Numbered from the stretch's first letter, positions 9,255 through 20,757 are shown. The stretch: 64,000 nucleotides of DNA from Clostridium sp. UBA1056 (GCA_002316385.1 DCDL01000024.1:221749-285748); one strand, 5' to 3'. A program made the numbers and translations. The notes: generated by a model not told the origin, from the sequence alone.

Positions 9255-10970
9255 ATGAAAGTAGTTTTAGTTGCAGTAAATTCAAAGTATATTCACAGTA
9301 ATTTAGCGGTAAGATATTTAAAGGCTTATACAAGAGAGTTAAATTACAATTGTCAAACTATGGAGTTTTCTATCAATGATAGGGAAGAAAGAGTAGTTGA
9401 AGACATACTATATGAAAAGCCAAGGATAATAGGATTTTCATGCTATATTTGGAATATAGAGTTTGTAAAAAAGGTGGCCACATTAATAAAACTTATTGAT
9501 AGCAGTATTGAAATTGTATATGGAGGCCCAGAAACATCTTACAATCCAATTGAGTTTCTAAGAGAAAATGTAGGTGAATATCTAATTGAAGGAGAAGGTG
9601 AGGAAACTTATAGGGAATTAATTGATTTAAAAATAAATAACGAACTTAATGGAGATACTAACAATTATGAAAATATACAGGGGCTATACTATAAGAATGA
9701 TGAAGGCATAGTATATGGGGGCAAAAGACCATTGATGAACATTAATAATATAGTGTTTCCTTATGAGGTTGATGATGATCTAAAAAATAAAATTGTATAC
9801 TATGAAGCTTCAAGGGGGTGTCCTTTTAATTGTAAATACTGCTTATCTTCAACTACTCATGGAGTAAGATTCTTAAATCTTGATAGAGTGCTAAAAGAAT
9901 TACAGTTTTTTATAAATAAAAATGTTAAATTAGTTAAGTTTGTTGATAGAACATTTAACTGTAATAAAGTTTTTGCCAATACTATATGGAGTTACCTTAT
10001 TGAAAATGGAAAAGATACATGTTTCCATTTTGAAGTGTCTGCGGATCTATTCAGTAAAGAATCCTTAGATATATTAAGTAAGGCACCTAATGGCATGTTT
10101 CAATTTGAAGTAGGAGTTCAAACTACCAATAATGAGATATTAAGAAATATTAATAGAACTATAAAATTTGCAACTATTAAGGAAAAGGTATTAGAATTAA
10201 ATAAATTAAACAATATTAAACAGCATTTAGATTTAATTGCAGGACTACCTGGTGAAGATTTTAACTCCTTTAGAAAATCTTTTAATGAAGTATATGAAAT
10301 AAGTCCAGAGGAATTACAATTGGGATTTTTAAAACTTTTAAAGGGATCTGAAATGAGAGAAGAAAGCGAGAAATGGGGTATGGTTTATTCTCCATACCCA
10401 CCTTATGAAATTTTAAAGACAAAAGATATTAGTTATGATGAGTTAATTATACTAAAGAAAATTGAACATATGGTCGATAAGTATCTAAACAGTGGTAAAT
10501 TTTATAATATATTAAAGTTCTTTAATGAAAGTAAGAAATTTGTCGATATATTTGAATTCTACTATGAACTATCTAATTTTTTTGATAGTAAAGGTTACTT
10601 TAAACGCAGTATATCTTCTATTGACTATTACTATCTCTTTGTTGAATTTAATGACTATATTAAAGGAGAAGATAAGGAATTACTGTTAGACATAATAAGA
10701 TATGAATACTTTTCATATAATAATACTAAGTGGGTACCTGATTTCCTAAGAACAGATATGTCTAAATCTGAAGAGAGAAGTATAAAAGAGTATGTTATGA
10801 ATAAAAAATCTATAGATAATATTAATAAAATAAGCGTGTTTAAATTTAATCATGATATACAAAGTTTTATTGAGGATGGTCATGTAAAAAACTTCTTAAA
10901 TTATATTGCCTTCATAAATAATGATAGTAAGGAAAGAATATTTATACATGAAAATGAACTAAAAGCTTAA
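9255..10970 (+). CDS. B12-binding-domain radical SAM protein (DUF4080 type)
   Basis: About 571 residues. An N-terminal cobalamin-binding-like Rossmann domain (KVVLVAVNSKYIHSNLAVRY, GFSCYIWN, VYGGPETS) is followed by a radical SAM core with CxxxCxxC at Cys189, Cys193 and Cys196 in the run ASRGCPFNCKYC, then the AGLPGED block. Such enzymes build radicals from SAM with a [4Fe-4S] cluster, often for methyl transfer or rearrangement; the substrate is unknown. A C-terminal all-helical part of about 170 residues is typical of the DUF4080 group. ATG 9255 is preferred over ATG 9243, which overlaps the binding site. Confidence 0.85.
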   Translation: MKVVLVAVNSKYIHSNLAVRYLKAYTRELNYNCQTMEFSINDREERVVEDILYEKPRIIGFSCYIWNIEFVKKVATLIKLIDSSIEIVYGGPETSYNPIEFLRENVGEYLIEGEGEETYRELIDLKINNELNGDTNNYENIQGLYYKNDEGIVYGGKRPLMNINNIVFPYEVDDDLKNKIVYYEASRGCPFNCKYCLSSTTHGVRFLNLDRVLKELQFFINKNVKLVKFVDRTFNCNKVFANTIWSYLIENGKDTCFHFEVSADLFSKESLDILSKAPNGMFQFEVGVQTTNNEILRNINRTIKFATIKEKVLELNKLNNIKQHLDLIAGLPGEDFNSFRKSFNEVYEISPEELQLGFLKLLKGSEMREESEKWGMVYSPYPPYEILKTKDISYDELIILKKIEHMVDKYLNSGKFYNILKFFNESKKFVDIFEFYYELSNFFDSKGYFKRSISSIDYYYLFVEFNDYIKGEDKELLLDIIRYEYFSYNNTKWVPDFLRTDMSKSEERSIKEYVMNKKSIDNINKISVFKFNHDIQSFIEDGHVKNFLNYIAFINNDSKERIFIHENELKA

Positions 10971-11003
10971 TAGTATTCAAGTAAATTATTTGTTATTTTT
11001 AAT

Positions 11004-11040
11004 GTACAATATATTAATTTTTTATATTAATATATTGTAC
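11004..11040. repeat. 14-base perfect inverted repeat before the V-ATPase operon
   Basis: Arms GTACAATATATTAA (11004-11017) and TTAATATATTGTAC (11027-11040) flank nine bases. There is no T-tract on the plus side, so it may be an operator or a weak terminator for the radical SAM gene; the ATPase promoter starts three bases later. Confidence 0.7.
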
Positions 11041-11042
11041 TA

Positions 11043-11070
11043 TTGAAGAATATATTTAAAATGATATAAT
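11043..11070 (+). promoter_or_regulatory. Probable sigma-A promoter of the V-ATPase operon
   Basis: TTGAAG (11043-11048), 16-base spacer, TATAAT (11065-11070) with an extended TG at 11062-11063. This predicts a leader of about 145 bases before the first gene. Confidence 0.55.
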
Positions 11071-11126
11071 GGATGTAAATATATTATCTAAAGCGTTTAG
11101 AAAATCTATATTATGAGTTGTATAAT

Positions 11127-11183
11127 ACTACTTACGATATTGTGATTACAAAATATAGAAATCATACCTATCGTATAAGTGGT
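11127..11183 (+). promoter_or_regulatory. Stem-loop in the V-ATPase leader
   Basis: ACTACTTACGAT (11127-11138) can pair with ATCGTATAAGTGGT (11170-11183) allowing a two-base bulge and one G-U pair. It lies in the transcribed leader, upstream of the first ribosome binding site (GGTGGTGA at 11211-11218). A regulatory role is inference. Confidence 0.35.
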
Positions 11184-11222
11184 AAATATAAAATAAGTTA
11201 ATATTTTAAAGGTGGTGATATT

Positions 11223-11549
11223 TTGGCCCTAGAAGCAATTAATAAAATACAACAAGCAGAAGCTACTGCAAAAGACATACTTGATAAAGCAGTAGAAAAT
11301 AGTAAACAAATAGTTAGTGATGCTCAAACTAAAGGAAATGAAGAGTACAATGCTATTATTGAAGCTGCTATAGAAAAATCAAAACAAATGAAGGCAGACG
11401 CTTTAAATGAAGGCAATGAGAATTCACAACCAGCCATGGCTAAAGGTGAAGCAGAAGTGAAAAATATAGTTAATACTTCTAAAGAAAAAATTGATTTAGC
11501 TGTTAATTTAGTAATTGAGAGGATAGTGAAGTTCAATGGCAATAGTTAA
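11223..11549 (+). CDS. ntpF: V-type ATPase subunit G/H-like peripheral stalk protein
   Basis: 108 residues, nearly all predicted helix and charged coiled coil with Ala-rich heptads (ATAKDILDKAVENSKQIV). This matches NtpF of the Enterococcus hirae V-ATPase, which pairs with subunit E to form the peripheral stalk. It begins with TTG behind GGTGGTGA and is first in the operon, as ntpF is in E. hirae. Its last 14 bases overlap the start of the next gene, so translation is probably coupled. Confidence 0.85.
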   Translation: MALEAINKIQQAEATAKDILDKAVENSKQIVSDAQTKGNEEYNAIIEAAIEKSKQMKADALNEGNENSQPAMAKGEAEVKNIVNTSKEKIDLAVNLVIERIVKFNGNS

Positions 11550-13497
11550 AATGAATAAATTTATGCTCTTAGCCTTTGAAAATCAAAAAAAATCTTTGCT
11601 TGAGAAACTGCAATCTTTCGAAAATGTACAATTCTTAGATTTAAGTAAAAACGAATCTAGTGAATTAAATCAATTAAAAAGTGATAATGCAAGCAGTGAA
11701 ATTTCTGAAGTAGAAGGTGAATTATCAAAAGTAAAATTTACTATTGAACTTTTGAGCACATTTAGTGAAAAGCTTAACCCACTAAAAAGTCTAAAGGAAG
11801 GGAAAAAGAGCTTTAACTATGATGTGTTAGAGCAAATTACCAATACATCCCATTGGCGAGATGTATATAATGAGCTAAAACAAAAAGATAATAAAATAAA
11901 CATGAATCATAATTATATAACTAAATTAAAGGCCAACATAGAAGAGTTAAAACCGTGGGAAAACCTGGATACTTCAGTAGAGAGTATAAATAGATTGAAA
12001 AAATCAAAGGCTCTATTAGGTGAAATTCCTCAAGGTAATATAGATTCTTTAAGGCTTAAATTAGATGAATCAACTAAAAATTATTATTTTGAAGTTATTA
12101 GCAACATGGGTAGAAACAGCTACATACTGATCATAGTTCACAATGACGAAATAGCTGGCATAGAACAATTAGTAAAGTCTTTTAATTTTAGTAAGATTGA
12201 TGTTCAATGTGATGGAGTACCTAAAGAAGTTATAAAAGAGTATAAAAAAACTATTGAATCAATAAAAGCAGAAAATAATTTTATTCAAGAGAGTATGAAA
12301 GAACATGTTAATAAGTTAGAGGAATATAAAATAGTTTATGAATATTACAGTTCTTTATTATTAAGACTAAAAACTACCGAAAATTTCCTGAAAAGTAAAA
12401 ACATTGTGGCTATAGAAGGATATTATCCTAAAGAATTGCATAATGATTTTGAAAGTACTTTAAAAAATACATTGGGTAATGATTATTACTTAGAAGCAGA
12501 AGCTGCTGAAGGTGACGATGTACCCATTAAATTAAAAAATAATAAAGTCTTTGAATCCTTTGAAACCATTACATCCATGTACAGTATACCTAAGTACAAG
12601 GAAGTGGATCCGACACCTTTACTAGCACCTTTCTATATATTCTTTTTTGGAATGATGCTATCAGATGCAGGATATGGGTTTCTGATTTTTATAGGAACAT
12701 TAATTGCACTTACTACCTTTAATTTGGATGATGATATGAGAAAATCAGTAAAGATGTTTTTCTTGTTAAGTATTTCAACTATATTTTGGGGCATAATGTA
12801 TGGTAGCTATTTTGGAGATTTTATAAAGATACAACCATTATGGATGAAACCTGATAGTAATGTAGGACTATTAATGATTGTATCTGTAGTAATGGGATTA
12901 ATTCAAATTTATGTAGGACTGGGAATCAAAGCATATATGCAAATAAGAGATAAGGACTACTTTGGAGCTTTTGCAGATGTAGGTTTATGGTATATAACCC
13001 TTAGTGGATCAATTATTTGGGCACTAAGTGCTTTTGTAGATTTAGCTTCCATTGGAGTTCCAAATCTAGTAATTAGTATAGCAAAATATGCTGCTATTGC
13101 TGGAATGATAGGAATTGTACTTACTAATGGACGTCATGAGAAATCCATTGGTGCTAAACTCGGTCAAGGGTTCTATTCTCTATATGGAATTACATCCTAT
13201 GTAGGTGATTTAGTTTCTTATACTAGACTTGCAGCTCTAGGACTTGCAACTGGATTTATAGCCTATGCATTTAATATAATGGTAAGTATGGTGTCAACAT
13301 CATGGGCTACAGTTATATTTGGTATAGCAATCTTTGTAGTTGGTCATGTATTTAATTTATTTATTAATGCCTTAGGTTCATATGTTCATACATCTAGATT
13401 GCAATACCTTGAATATTTCGGGAAATTTTATGAAGGTGGAGGCACAGCCTTTGAACCTTTAAAATATAACTCTAAATACTTTAAAATATCAAAATAG
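11536..13497 (+). CDS. ntpI: V-type ATPase subunit I (a subunit)
   Basis: 653 residues. The first ~350 form a cytosolic stalk-binding domain and the rest about seven to eight membrane helices. The ion-channel helix reads SYTRLAALGLATGFIAYAF; its Arg564 is the conserved arginine needed to release the ion from the rotor ring. Length is close to E. hirae NtpI. ATG 11536 overlaps ntpF. The subunit forms the stator half-channels for ion translocation next to the K ring. Confidence 0.95.
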   Translation: MAIVKMNKFMLLAFENQKKSLLEKLQSFENVQFLDLSKNESSELNQLKSDNASSEISEVEGELSKVKFTIELLSTFSEKLNPLKSLKEGKKSFNYDVLEQITNTSHWRDVYNELKQKDNKINMNHNYITKLKANIEELKPWENLDTSVESINRLKKSKALLGEIPQGNIDSLRLKLDESTKNYYFEVISNMGRNSYILIIVHNDEIAGIEQLVKSFNFSKIDVQCDGVPKEVIKEYKKTIESIKAENNFIQESMKEHVNKLEEYKIVYEYYSSLLLRLKTTENFLKSKNIVAIEGYYPKELHNDFESTLKNTLGNDYYLEAEAAEGDDVPIKLKNNKVFESFETITSMYSIPKYKEVDPTPLLAPFYIFFFGMMLSDAGYGFLIFIGTLIALTTFNLDDDMRKSVKMFFLLSISTIFWGIMYGSYFGDFIKIQPLWMKPDSNVGLLMIVSVVMGLIQIYVGLGIKAYMQIRDKDYFGAFADVGLWYITLSGSIIWALSAFVDLASIGVPNLVISIAKYAAIAGMIGIVLTNGRHEKSIGAKLGQGFYSLYGITSYVGDLVSYTRLAALGLATGFIAYAFNIMVSMVSTSWATVIFGIAIFVVGHVFNLFINALGSYVHTSRLQYLEYFGKFYEGGGTAFEPLKYNSKYFKISK

Positions 13498-13515
13498 AGA
13501 AATTAGGAGGAATAA

Positions 13516-13995
<480 letters not shown>

Positions 13996-14012
13996 TTAAG
14001 GAAGTGAATAAT

Positions 14013-14615
14013 ATGTCTAACTTAGATAATCTTACTTCTAAAATTATAAAGGATGCAGAAGTAAAAAAAATAGAAATTTTAAATGAGGCTAGTATAAAAG
14101 CTGATGAAATAGTTAAAAAGAAAATAGAAGAAGCCAATAAAAAAGCTTCTTCTATTTTAGAAAAAGCTGAAATAGAAAGTAAAACTATAAAAGAAAGAAT
14201 TATTTCTAAAACAGATTTAGAAGTAAGAAATAAAAAGCTTTTAGCAAAACAACAAGTTATTGAAAAAGTCTTTGAGGAAGCTAAAAAAAGACTTAAATCA
14301 ATGAATCCAGATGAATTCAATAAATTTGTAAAAAACTCTATAATGTCTTTAAATATTGATGGAGATGAAGAAGTAATTATAAACGTATTAGATAGAGAAA
14401 AGCTACATGATAAGTTTTTAGTAGAGTTAAATAAATTATTAATAGCTAATGGAAAATTAGGAAAGTTAAAATTTAACGTTAAAACTCACGAAATAGACGA
14501 TGGTTTTATCATTAGCAAAAATGGAATTGAAATAAACAATTCTTTTGAAGAACTTGTAAACTCACTGAAATATGAATTAGAGTATGAAGTTGGGAAAATA
14601 TTGTTTACAGAATAA
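14013..14615 (+). CDS. ntpE: V-type ATPase subunit E (peripheral stalk)
   Basis: About 200 residues. A long N-terminal charged helix (SKIIKDAEVKKIEILNEAS and onward) is followed by a mixed alpha/beta C-terminal head, as in E subunits that clamp the catalytic A3B3 head to the stalk. ATG 14013 is chosen because AAGGAAG lies eight bases upstream; the in-frame GTG at 14004 overlaps that site. It lies 17 bases after ntpK. Confidence 0.9.
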   Translation: MSNLDNLTSKIIKDAEVKKIEILNEASIKADEIVKKKIEEANKKASSILEKAEIESKTIKERIISKTDLEVRNKKLLAKQQVIEKVFEEAKKRLKSMNPDEFNKFVKNSIMSLNIDGDEEVIINVLDREKLHDKFLVELNKLLIANGKLGKLKFNVKTHEIDDGFIISKNGIEINNSFEELVNSLKYELEYEVGKILFTE

Positions 14616-14630
14616 TAAGGAGGTATTTAA

Positions 14631-15632
14631 ATGGACAGAATGGATTTTACCCATGCTGTAGCTCGATTAAGGGTAATGGAAAAAAGACTCCTTGATAAAA
14701 ATAGAATTGAGAGATTATTAGATAGTGATGGTCCTCAGGAGGTTTTGAAAATTTTACAAGAGACCACCTACGGAGATCTTATTAATAATATAGCTTCAGT
14801 TTATGATTATGAAAAAGTCCTTAAAGAAGAGCTAGTAAATCTTTATAGCACTTTATATAAAATATCTCCTATGAAAGAAATTATAGATATTATGAGTATA
14901 AAATATGATTATCATAATATCAAAGTTTTATTAAAAGCAAAAGCTTTGAGTAAGGATTTATCTAATATTTTAATACCAATAGGAACTATTCCTTTAGAAA
15001 CTCTTAAAAGCTCTATATTATCTGATGAGTTAAAATCCTTAGATAAGCATACTGGAGAAATTGTAACTAAGGTAGAAGGGGAGTTTGAGGTTAATTCTGA
15101 TCCTCAAGTAATTGATACTCTTTTAGATAAATATATGTTTGAAGATATGTTAGAAAAAGCAAAGGCTATAAATGTTGAATATATAACTAGATATATAAAT
15201 GAATCTATAGATATTACTAACATAAAAACTATGCTTAGAGTTAAAAAGCAAAATAAAGATGGAAGATTTCTTGAAAGTGTATTAATACCTGGTGGAACTA
15301 TAAATCATAATTTATTTATTGATGGTATGAATGAATCTTTAGAAATCTTTACAAGTAAAATATCTAGAACTCCTTACTCAAAGGTACTTCACGCTATCTT
15401 AGAAGAATATATGGCCACAGGTAATATTTCTTCCTTAGATACACTTTATGATAATTATATTATGGACCATGCAAAGGATGCAAAGCGAGTTAACTTCGGA
15501 CCTGAACCTATCATTGCACACATCATTGCTAAAGAAACTGAAATTAAAATAATTAGAATTATTATGGTAGGAAAGATTAATAAGGTTGCTACTGAAGTTA
15601 TCAGAGAAAGGTTGCGTGAACTATATGTATAA
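14631..15632 (+). CDS. ntpC: V-type ATPase subunit C (d subunit)
   Basis: 333 residues, mainly helical, with the V/A-ATPase C/AC39 pattern: [18 protein letters not shown] at the N-terminus and repeated ARxR-like helices. The protein sits as a funnel on the K ring and joins it to the D-F shaft. AAGGAGG precedes ATG 14631. Its end overlaps the next start by eight bases. Confidence 0.9.
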   Translation: MDRMDFTHAVARLRVMEKRLLDKNRIERLLDSDGPQEVLKILQETTYGDLINNIASVYDYEKVLKEELVNLYSTLYKISPMKEIIDIMSIKYDYHNIKVLLKAKALSKDLSNILIPIGTIPLETLKSSILSDELKSLDKHTGEIVTKVEGEFEVNSDPQVIDTLLDKYMFEDMLEKAKAINVEYITRYINESIDITNIKTMLRVKKQNKDGRFLESVLIPGGTINHNLFIDGMNESLEIFTSKISRTPYSKVLHAILEEYMATGNISSLDTLYDNYIMDHAKDAKRVNFGPEPIIAHIIAKETEIKIIRIIMVGKINKVATEVIRERLRELYV

Positions 15633-15933
15633 GATAGGTGTAGTTGGGGATAAAGATTCAATACTAGCATTTAAGGCCTTAGGAATTGATGTTTATCCAG
15701 CAGTTGAAGCTGAAGAAGCAAGAAAAATTGTAGATAAAATGGCTTTTGAAAATTATGCTGTAATATTTTTAACTGAGCAATTAGCTCAGCATTTAGATGA
15801 AACTATTGAAAGGTATAATAAAAAGCTTATACCTGCAATTATACTTATACCAAGCAATCAAGGTACGCTAAATATTGGTAAACAAAAAATTAGCGATTAT
15901 GTAGAAAAAGCTGTTGGAGTAAATATCTTATAG
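15625..15933 (+). CDS. ntpG: V-type ATPase subunit F (NtpG type)
   Basis: 102 residues starting [16 protein letters not shown], the standard start of the Rossmann-like F subunit of the central shaft (E. hirae NtpG, 103 residues). An in-frame GTG at 15616 is an alternative start with better spacing to AAAGG; the family length favours ATG 15625. It overlaps ntpC by eight bases. Confidence 0.9.
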   Translation: MYKIGVVGDKDSILAFKALGIDVYPAVEAEEARKIVDKMAFENYAVIFLTEQLAQHLDETIERYNKKLIPAIILIPSNQGTLNIGKQKISDYVEKAVGVNIL

Positions 15934-15950
15934 AAAGGTAGGTAAAAAAC

Positions 15951-17726
15951 TTGAAGAATGGTACTATTGTTAAAGTTTCAGGTCCATTAGTAGTTGCTAA
16001 GGACATGGATAATGCTAATATATTTGACGTTGTAAAAGTTGGTGAAAAGGGACTTATTGGTGAAATCATTGAGATGAGAGGCGATAAAGCTTCCATTCAG
16101 GTTTATGAAGAAACTTCTGGTATAGGACCTGGAGATCCAGTAATTACAACAGGAGAACCATTGAGTATAGAACTTGGACCAGGATTAATTGAATCTATGT
16201 TTGATGGTATCCAAAGACCACTTAATGCTATGCAGGAAGCTGCAAATTCTCATTTTCTAAAAAAAGGTGTTGCAGTTAAATCATTAAATAGAACAAAAGT
16301 ATGGGAATTTAATGCTACAGTAAAAGTTGGAGATGTGGTAGAGGCTGGAGATATTATTGGAACAGTGCAAGAAACTGCCGTAGTGCTTCACAAGATAATG
16401 GTTCCTTATGGAGTAAAAGGAAAAATTAAAGAAATAAAATCAGGTAACTTTACTATAGTTGAGACTGTATGTATTGTGGGAACTGAAAAAGGTGATAAAG
16501 AATTAACACTAATGCAAAAATGGCCAGCTAGAAAAGGTAGACCTTATGCTAGTAAGTTAAAGCCTATAGAGCCAATGGTTACAGGGCAAAGAGTTATAGA
16601 TACATTTTTCCCAGTAGCTAAAGGTGGAGCAGCTGCAGTACCAGGACCTTTCGGAGCAGGTAAAACAGTAGTTCAACACCAAGTAGCTAAATGGGGGGAT
16701 ACAGAAATTGTTGTTTACGTTGGATGCGGTGAACGTGGTAACGAAATGACAGACGTTCTTAATGAATTCCCAGAATTAAAGGACCCTAAAACTGGTGAAA
16801 GCTTAATGAAGAGAACAGTACTTATTGCTAATACTTCAAATATGCCAGTTGCAGCTCGTGAAGCTTGTATCTATACTGGTATAACTATAGCAGAATACTT
16901 TAGAGATATGGGATACTCAGTTTCTATAATGGCAGATTCCACTTCAAGATGGGCTGAGGCTCTTAGAGAGATGTCTGGTAGACTTGAAGAGATGCCAGGT
17001 GATGAAGGATATCCAGCTTACCTAGGATCAAGACTTGCAGATTACTATGAAAGAGCTGGTAAGGTTATATGCTTAGGAAAAGATGGTAGACAAGGAGCAG
17101 TTACTGCCATTGGAGCCGTATCGCCTCCAGGTGGAGACTTATCTGAACCAGTTACTCAATCTACCTTAAGAATAGTTAAAGTATTCTGGGGACTAGATGC
17201 CCAGCTAGCATATAAGCGTCACTTCCCATCAATAAACTGGTTAAGTTCATACTCATTATACTTAGATAGTATAGGGCAGTGGATGGATGAAGAAGTAGCA
17301 TCAGATTGGTCTCAATTAAGAGTTGAAGCTATGACACTACTACAAGAAGAAGCTAGCCTTGATGAAATTGTTAGATTAGTAGGTATAGATGCTTTATCTG
17401 AAAAGGATAGATTAAAATTAGAGGTTGCAAAATCTCTTAGAGAAGACTATTTACAACAAAATGCTTTCCATGAAATAGACACCTATGCTTCGCTTAATAA
17501 ACAACATAAAATGTTAAAACTAATTCTTTTATTTAAAAAGGAAGCTGAACGTGCTTTAGAAGCTGGAGTATATTTAAATAATATACTAAATTTATCAATG
17601 AGAGATAAAATTGCAAGAAGTAAATATATTGCTGAGGATAATATTGACACTATCAATAATGTCGCTGATGAGTTAGTATCAGAAATTAATAGATTAATTA
17701 GCGAAGGAGGGGTTCTAGATGCTTAA
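15951..17726 (+). CDS. ntpA: V-type ATPase catalytic subunit A
   Basis: 591 residues. Walker A is GPFGAGKT with Lys238; further hallmarks are [13 protein letters not shown], the [18 protein letters not shown] block and the A-specific insert around residues 110-200. It hydrolyses ATP in the A3B3 hexamer to drive rotation. It starts at TTG 15951 behind AGGTAGG. Its final eight bases overlap ntpB, a layout shared with many V-ATPase operons. Confidence 0.97.
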   Translation: MKNGTIVKVSGPLVVAKDMDNANIFDVVKVGEKGLIGEIIEMRGDKASIQVYEETSGIGPGDPVITTGEPLSIELGPGLIESMFDGIQRPLNAMQEAANSHFLKKGVAVKSLNRTKVWEFNATVKVGDVVEAGDIIGTVQETAVVLHKIMVPYGVKGKIKEIKSGNFTIVETVCIVGTEKGDKELTLMQKWPARKGRPYASKLKPIEPMVTGQRVIDTFFPVAKGGAAAVPGPFGAGKTVVQHQVAKWGDTEIVVYVGCGERGNEMTDVLNEFPELKDPKTGESLMKRTVLIANTSNMPVAAREACIYTGITIAEYFRDMGYSVSIMADSTSRWAEALREMSGRLEEMPGDEGYPAYLGSRLADYYERAGKVICLGKDGRQGAVTAIGAVSPPGGDLSEPVTQSTLRIVKVFWGLDAQLAYKRHFPSINWLSSYSLYLDSIGQWMDEEVASDWSQLRVEAMTLLQEEASLDEIVRLVGIDALSEKDRLKLEVAKSLREDYLQQNAFHEIDTYASLNKQHKMLKLILLFKKEAERALEAGVYLNNILNLSMRDKIARSKYIAEDNIDTINNVADELVSEINRLISEGGVLDA

Positions 17727-19101
17727 GGAATATAGAACAGTTACAGAAGTTGTAGGACCTTTAATGGTTGTTGAAGGTGTAGAAGGCGTTAAATATGATG
17801 AATTAGTTGAAATAGAGTTACAAACTGGAGAAAAGAGAAGAGGTAAAGTTTTAGAAGTTAATGGCTCTAAAGCAATGGTTCAACTTTTCGAAGGTTCAAC
17901 TGGTATAAACCTAAAGAGAACTAAGGCTAAATTTCTTGGAAGACCTCTAGAACTTGGAGTATCAGAAGATATGTTAGGAAGAATATTTGATGGTATGGGA
18001 AATCCAAATGATGGTGGTCCTAGTATAATAGCTGAAAAGAGAGTAGATATAAATGGTGAGCCTATTAACCCAGTATCAAGAGATTATCCATCTGAGTTTA
18101 TTCAAACTGGAATATCTGCTATAGATGGACTTAATACATTAGTAAGAGGTCAAAAACTACCTGTATTTTCAGGATCAGGACTTCCTCATGCACAATTAGC
18201 TGCTCAAATAGCACGTCAAGCTCAGGTTTTAAATTCTGACTCTAAATTTGCTGTTGTATTTGCAGCTATAGGTATAACTTTCGAGGAAGCTCAATTCTTC
18301 GTAGATGAATTTAAGAAGACCGGTGCTATAGATAAGTCTGTACTATTTATGAATTTAGCCTCAGACCCAGCTATAGAAAGAATAGCTACTCCAAGAATGG
18401 CTTTAACTACAGCTGAGTATTTAGCTTATGAAAAGGGAATGCACGTACTTGTTATAATGACTGATATAACAAACTATGCAGAAGCCCTAAGAGAAGTATC
18501 AGCTGCTAGAAAAGAAGTTCCAGGTAGACGTGGATATCCAGGATATCTTTACACTGACCTATCTACTCTTTATGAAAGAGCTGGAAGATTAAAAGGTAAG
18601 GAAGGATCGATAACTCAAATACCTATCCTTACAATGCCAGAAGATGATAAAACTCATCCTATTCCAGACTTAACAGGATATATAACTGAGGGACAAATTA
18701 TTCTATCTAGGGAGCTATATCAAAAGGGTATAATGCCTCCAATAGATGTATTGCCTTCACTATCAAGACTTAAAGACAAAGGAATAGGTAGAGGTAAGAC
18801 TAGAGAAGATCACGCAGATACTATGAACCAATTATTTTCAGCATATGCACAAGGTAAGCAAGCAAAAGAATTATCAGCAATTCTAGGTGAATCTGCTCTT
18901 TCAGATGCAGATAAGAAATATGCTAAGTTTGCTGAGGCTTTTGAAAATGAGTACGTTTCACAAGGCTTCAATGCAAATAGAAGCATAGAAGAAACTTTAT
19001 CTCTTGGATGGAAGCTTCTAACCATACTTCCTACTACAGAGCTTAAGAGAATTAGAGATGAATACCTTGAAAAGTATATGCCTAAGGGAGATGAGGCATA
19101 G
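17719..19101 (+). CDS. ntpB: V-type ATPase subunit B
   Basis: 460 residues. It has the F1/V1 fold without a true P-loop ([17 protein letters not shown]), and carries [19 protein letters not shown] and [20 protein letters not shown], which are diagnostic for V/A-type B subunits. It completes the hexamer with NtpA; a conserved arginine reaches into the neighbouring A site. AAGGAGGG at the end of ntpA serves as ribosome binding site. Confidence 0.97.
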   Translation: MLKEYRTVTEVVGPLMVVEGVEGVKYDELVEIELQTGEKRRGKVLEVNGSKAMVQLFEGSTGINLKRTKAKFLGRPLELGVSEDMLGRIFDGMGNPNDGGPSIIAEKRVDINGEPINPVSRDYPSEFIQTGISAIDGLNTLVRGQKLPVFSGSGLPHAQLAAQIARQAQVLNSDSKFAVVFAAIGITFEEAQFFVDEFKKTGAIDKSVLFMNLASDPAIERIATPRMALTTAEYLAYEKGMHVLVIMTDITNYAEALREVSAARKEVPGRRGYPGYLYTDLSTLYERAGRLKGKEGSITQIPILTMPEDDKTHPIPDLTGYITEGQIILSRELYQKGIMPPIDVLPSLSRLKDKGIGRGKTREDHADTMNQLFSAYAQGKQAKELSAILGESALSDADKKYAKFAEAFENEYVSQGFNANRSIEETLSLGWKLLTILPTTELKRIRDEYLEKYMPKGDEA

Positions 19102-19104
19102 CAT

Positions 19105-19764
19105 ATGGCAAGATTAAATGTCAATCCTACTAGAATGGAGCTATCAAAGTTAAAGAAAAGGCTAACTACAGCAACTAGAGGGCATAAACTTCTTAAAGAT
19201 AAACAAGATGAATTAATGAGAAGGTTCATAGATCTAATAAAATACAACAATAAGCTACGTGGTGAAGTTGAAGAGAAACTTCAAGGTGCCTTTAAGGATT
19301 TTCTTATGGCATCAGCAGCTATATCACCTGAGTTCTTGGAAGAAGCTATTTCTTATCCTAAGGAAAGTATATCTTTAGAGCTAGCAGAAAAAAACATAAT
19401 GAGCGTAAATGTACCTGTGATGAACTTTGTACGTAAGCTAGAAGGAGATTCAGGTAGTATATATCCTTATGGATTTTATAGTACTTCCTCAGAACTTGAT
19501 AACTCAATAGAGCAGCTTTATTTAATTCTTCCTAAACTTCTAGAACTTGCAGAAGTAGAAAAGTCTTGTCAGCTTATGGCCGATGAGATTGAGAAGACAA
19601 GAAGAAGAGTAAATGCTCTAGAATACATGACAATTCCACAGCTTCAAGAAACAATTAAGTATATTAAAATGAAGCTAGATGAAAATGAAAGAGGTGCTTT
19701 AAGCCGTCTAATGAAGGTTAAAGACATGATGGAAAAAGCACAGGCTGCAGCTGAAAATAGTTAA
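19105..19764 (+). CDS. ntpD: V-type ATPase subunit D (central shaft)
   Basis: 219 residues, a long antiparallel coiled coil. The N-terminus ([16 protein letters not shown], then [18 protein letters not shown]) is the conserved D-subunit signature. It turns inside the A3B3 head and links it to subunits F and C. It is the last gene of the operon; the stop codon lies inside the terminator stem. Confidence 0.95.
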   Translation: MARLNVNPTRMELSKLKKRLTTATRGHKLLKDKQDELMRRFIDLIKYNNKLRGEVEEKLQGAFKDFLMASAAISPEFLEEAISYPKESISLELAEKNIMSVNVPVMNFVRKLEGDSGSIYPYGFYSTSSELDNSIEQLYLILPKLLELAEVEKSCQLMADEIEKTRRRVNALEYMTIPQLQETIKYIKMKLDENERGALSRLMKVKDMMEKAQAAAENS

Positions 19765-19825
19765 AGGCTAGAAAGGTAACCTAACCAATAAGGTTACCTT
19801 TCTAGCCTTTCTAGCCTTTCTAATT
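19763..19825 (+). terminator. Strong terminator of the V-ATPase operon with a duplicated tail
   Basis: Perfect 20-base arms (19763-19782 and 19791-19810) around AACCAATA. The end of the right arm, TCTAGCCTTT, is repeated directly once more downstream. The left arm begins within the ntpD stop codon. Confidence 0.9.
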
Positions 19826-19866
19826 ATTTAGAATTTCTAAGAATTTTATTTCCTCATATAAGAATA

Positions 19867-20757
19867 TTAATCAACTCCATTTATTGAATTATTTAAAAAC
19901 TTATTTGCTTCATGAAGAATTCCTCGCCCATTATCAAAGGTTAATAAACTTTGTGCTTCTTCATAATTACACCATCTGTAATCTTCAATTTCTTCTGCTT
20001 GAATTTGAGTTAAACTATCATTATCAGCTTCTCCTAAAAATAACACTACTTCTTTTCTAGCTATATCATTAATAATATAGCGATCTATAGTTCTAAATCC
20101 ATTAACTAGTTTAACTTTAAGTCCACATTCTTCAAAAACTTCTCTTAATGCTGTTTCCTCTTCAGTTTCTGAATATTCCATATGACCTTTTGGGAATCCC
20201 CAATAACCATCTACACCAATGCTTTTTAGTAGTAAATACTTAATTTCTTTATTTACACTCCTATATACTATTCCTCCACAGGATTTCTCATGAACCATAT
20301 CATCATATAAAGGTAAAGCATACAATACCTCGCCATCAATAAATCTTCCAGTGTTTTTAAATCCTATTTTTTCATAAAGCCTTTTCCCTATCACATTTTT
20401 TTCATCTATTGATAAATAAATATCTTTACATCCTTCAATTTTCTTCATTTCTTCAATAATAATTTGTAATGCTTCTTTCCCATAACCCTTGCCTTGGTAT
20501 CTATAATCAATCATAAATCTACATAACTCATAAAATTTAGTTTTCTGGCAGTAACCATACATGGTAAATCCAATAATCTCATCATTATTACATATACCTT
20601 TAATAATCCAACCTTCTTCTATCTTTGATTGGGCTATAGATAGCGCATTAGAGGCAATAAATTCTTCAAAAATACTATGATTACCATCTTTATTAGTAGT
20701 TAGCATAATTATGTTTAACCAATTCTCTCCATCAATATCTTTTAAATAAATACTCAT
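19867..20757 (-). CDS. GNAT acetyltransferase - Nudix hydrolase fusion
   Basis: 296 residues in two parts. Residues 1-150 are a GNAT domain resembling spermine/spermidine acetyltransferases, with the acetyl-CoA loop YRYQGKGYGKEAL. Residues ~155-296 are a Nudix domain with a complete Nudix box (GHMEYSETEEETALREVFEE, then CGL) and the YWGFPKGH strand seen in Ap4A hydrolases. The two active sites look intact. AAGGAGAT supports the ATG at 20757. The real substrates are unknown; a polyamine or nucleotide-linked detoxification role would be inference. Confidence 0.85.
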   Translation of the reverse strand: MSIYLKDIDGENWLNIIMLTTNKDGNHSIFEEFIASNALSIAQSKIEEGWIIKGICNNDEIIGFTMYGYCQKTKFYELCRFMIDYRYQGKGYGKEALQIIIEEMKKIEGCKDIYLSIDEKNVIGKRLYEKIGFKNTGRFIDGEVLYALPLYDDMVHEKSCGGIVYRSVNKEIKYLLLKSIGVDGYWGFPKGHMEYSETEEETALREVFEECGLKVKLVNGFRTIDRYIINDIARKEVVLFLGEADNDSLTQIQAEEIEDYRWCNYEEAQSLLTFDNGRGILHEANKFLNNSINGVD

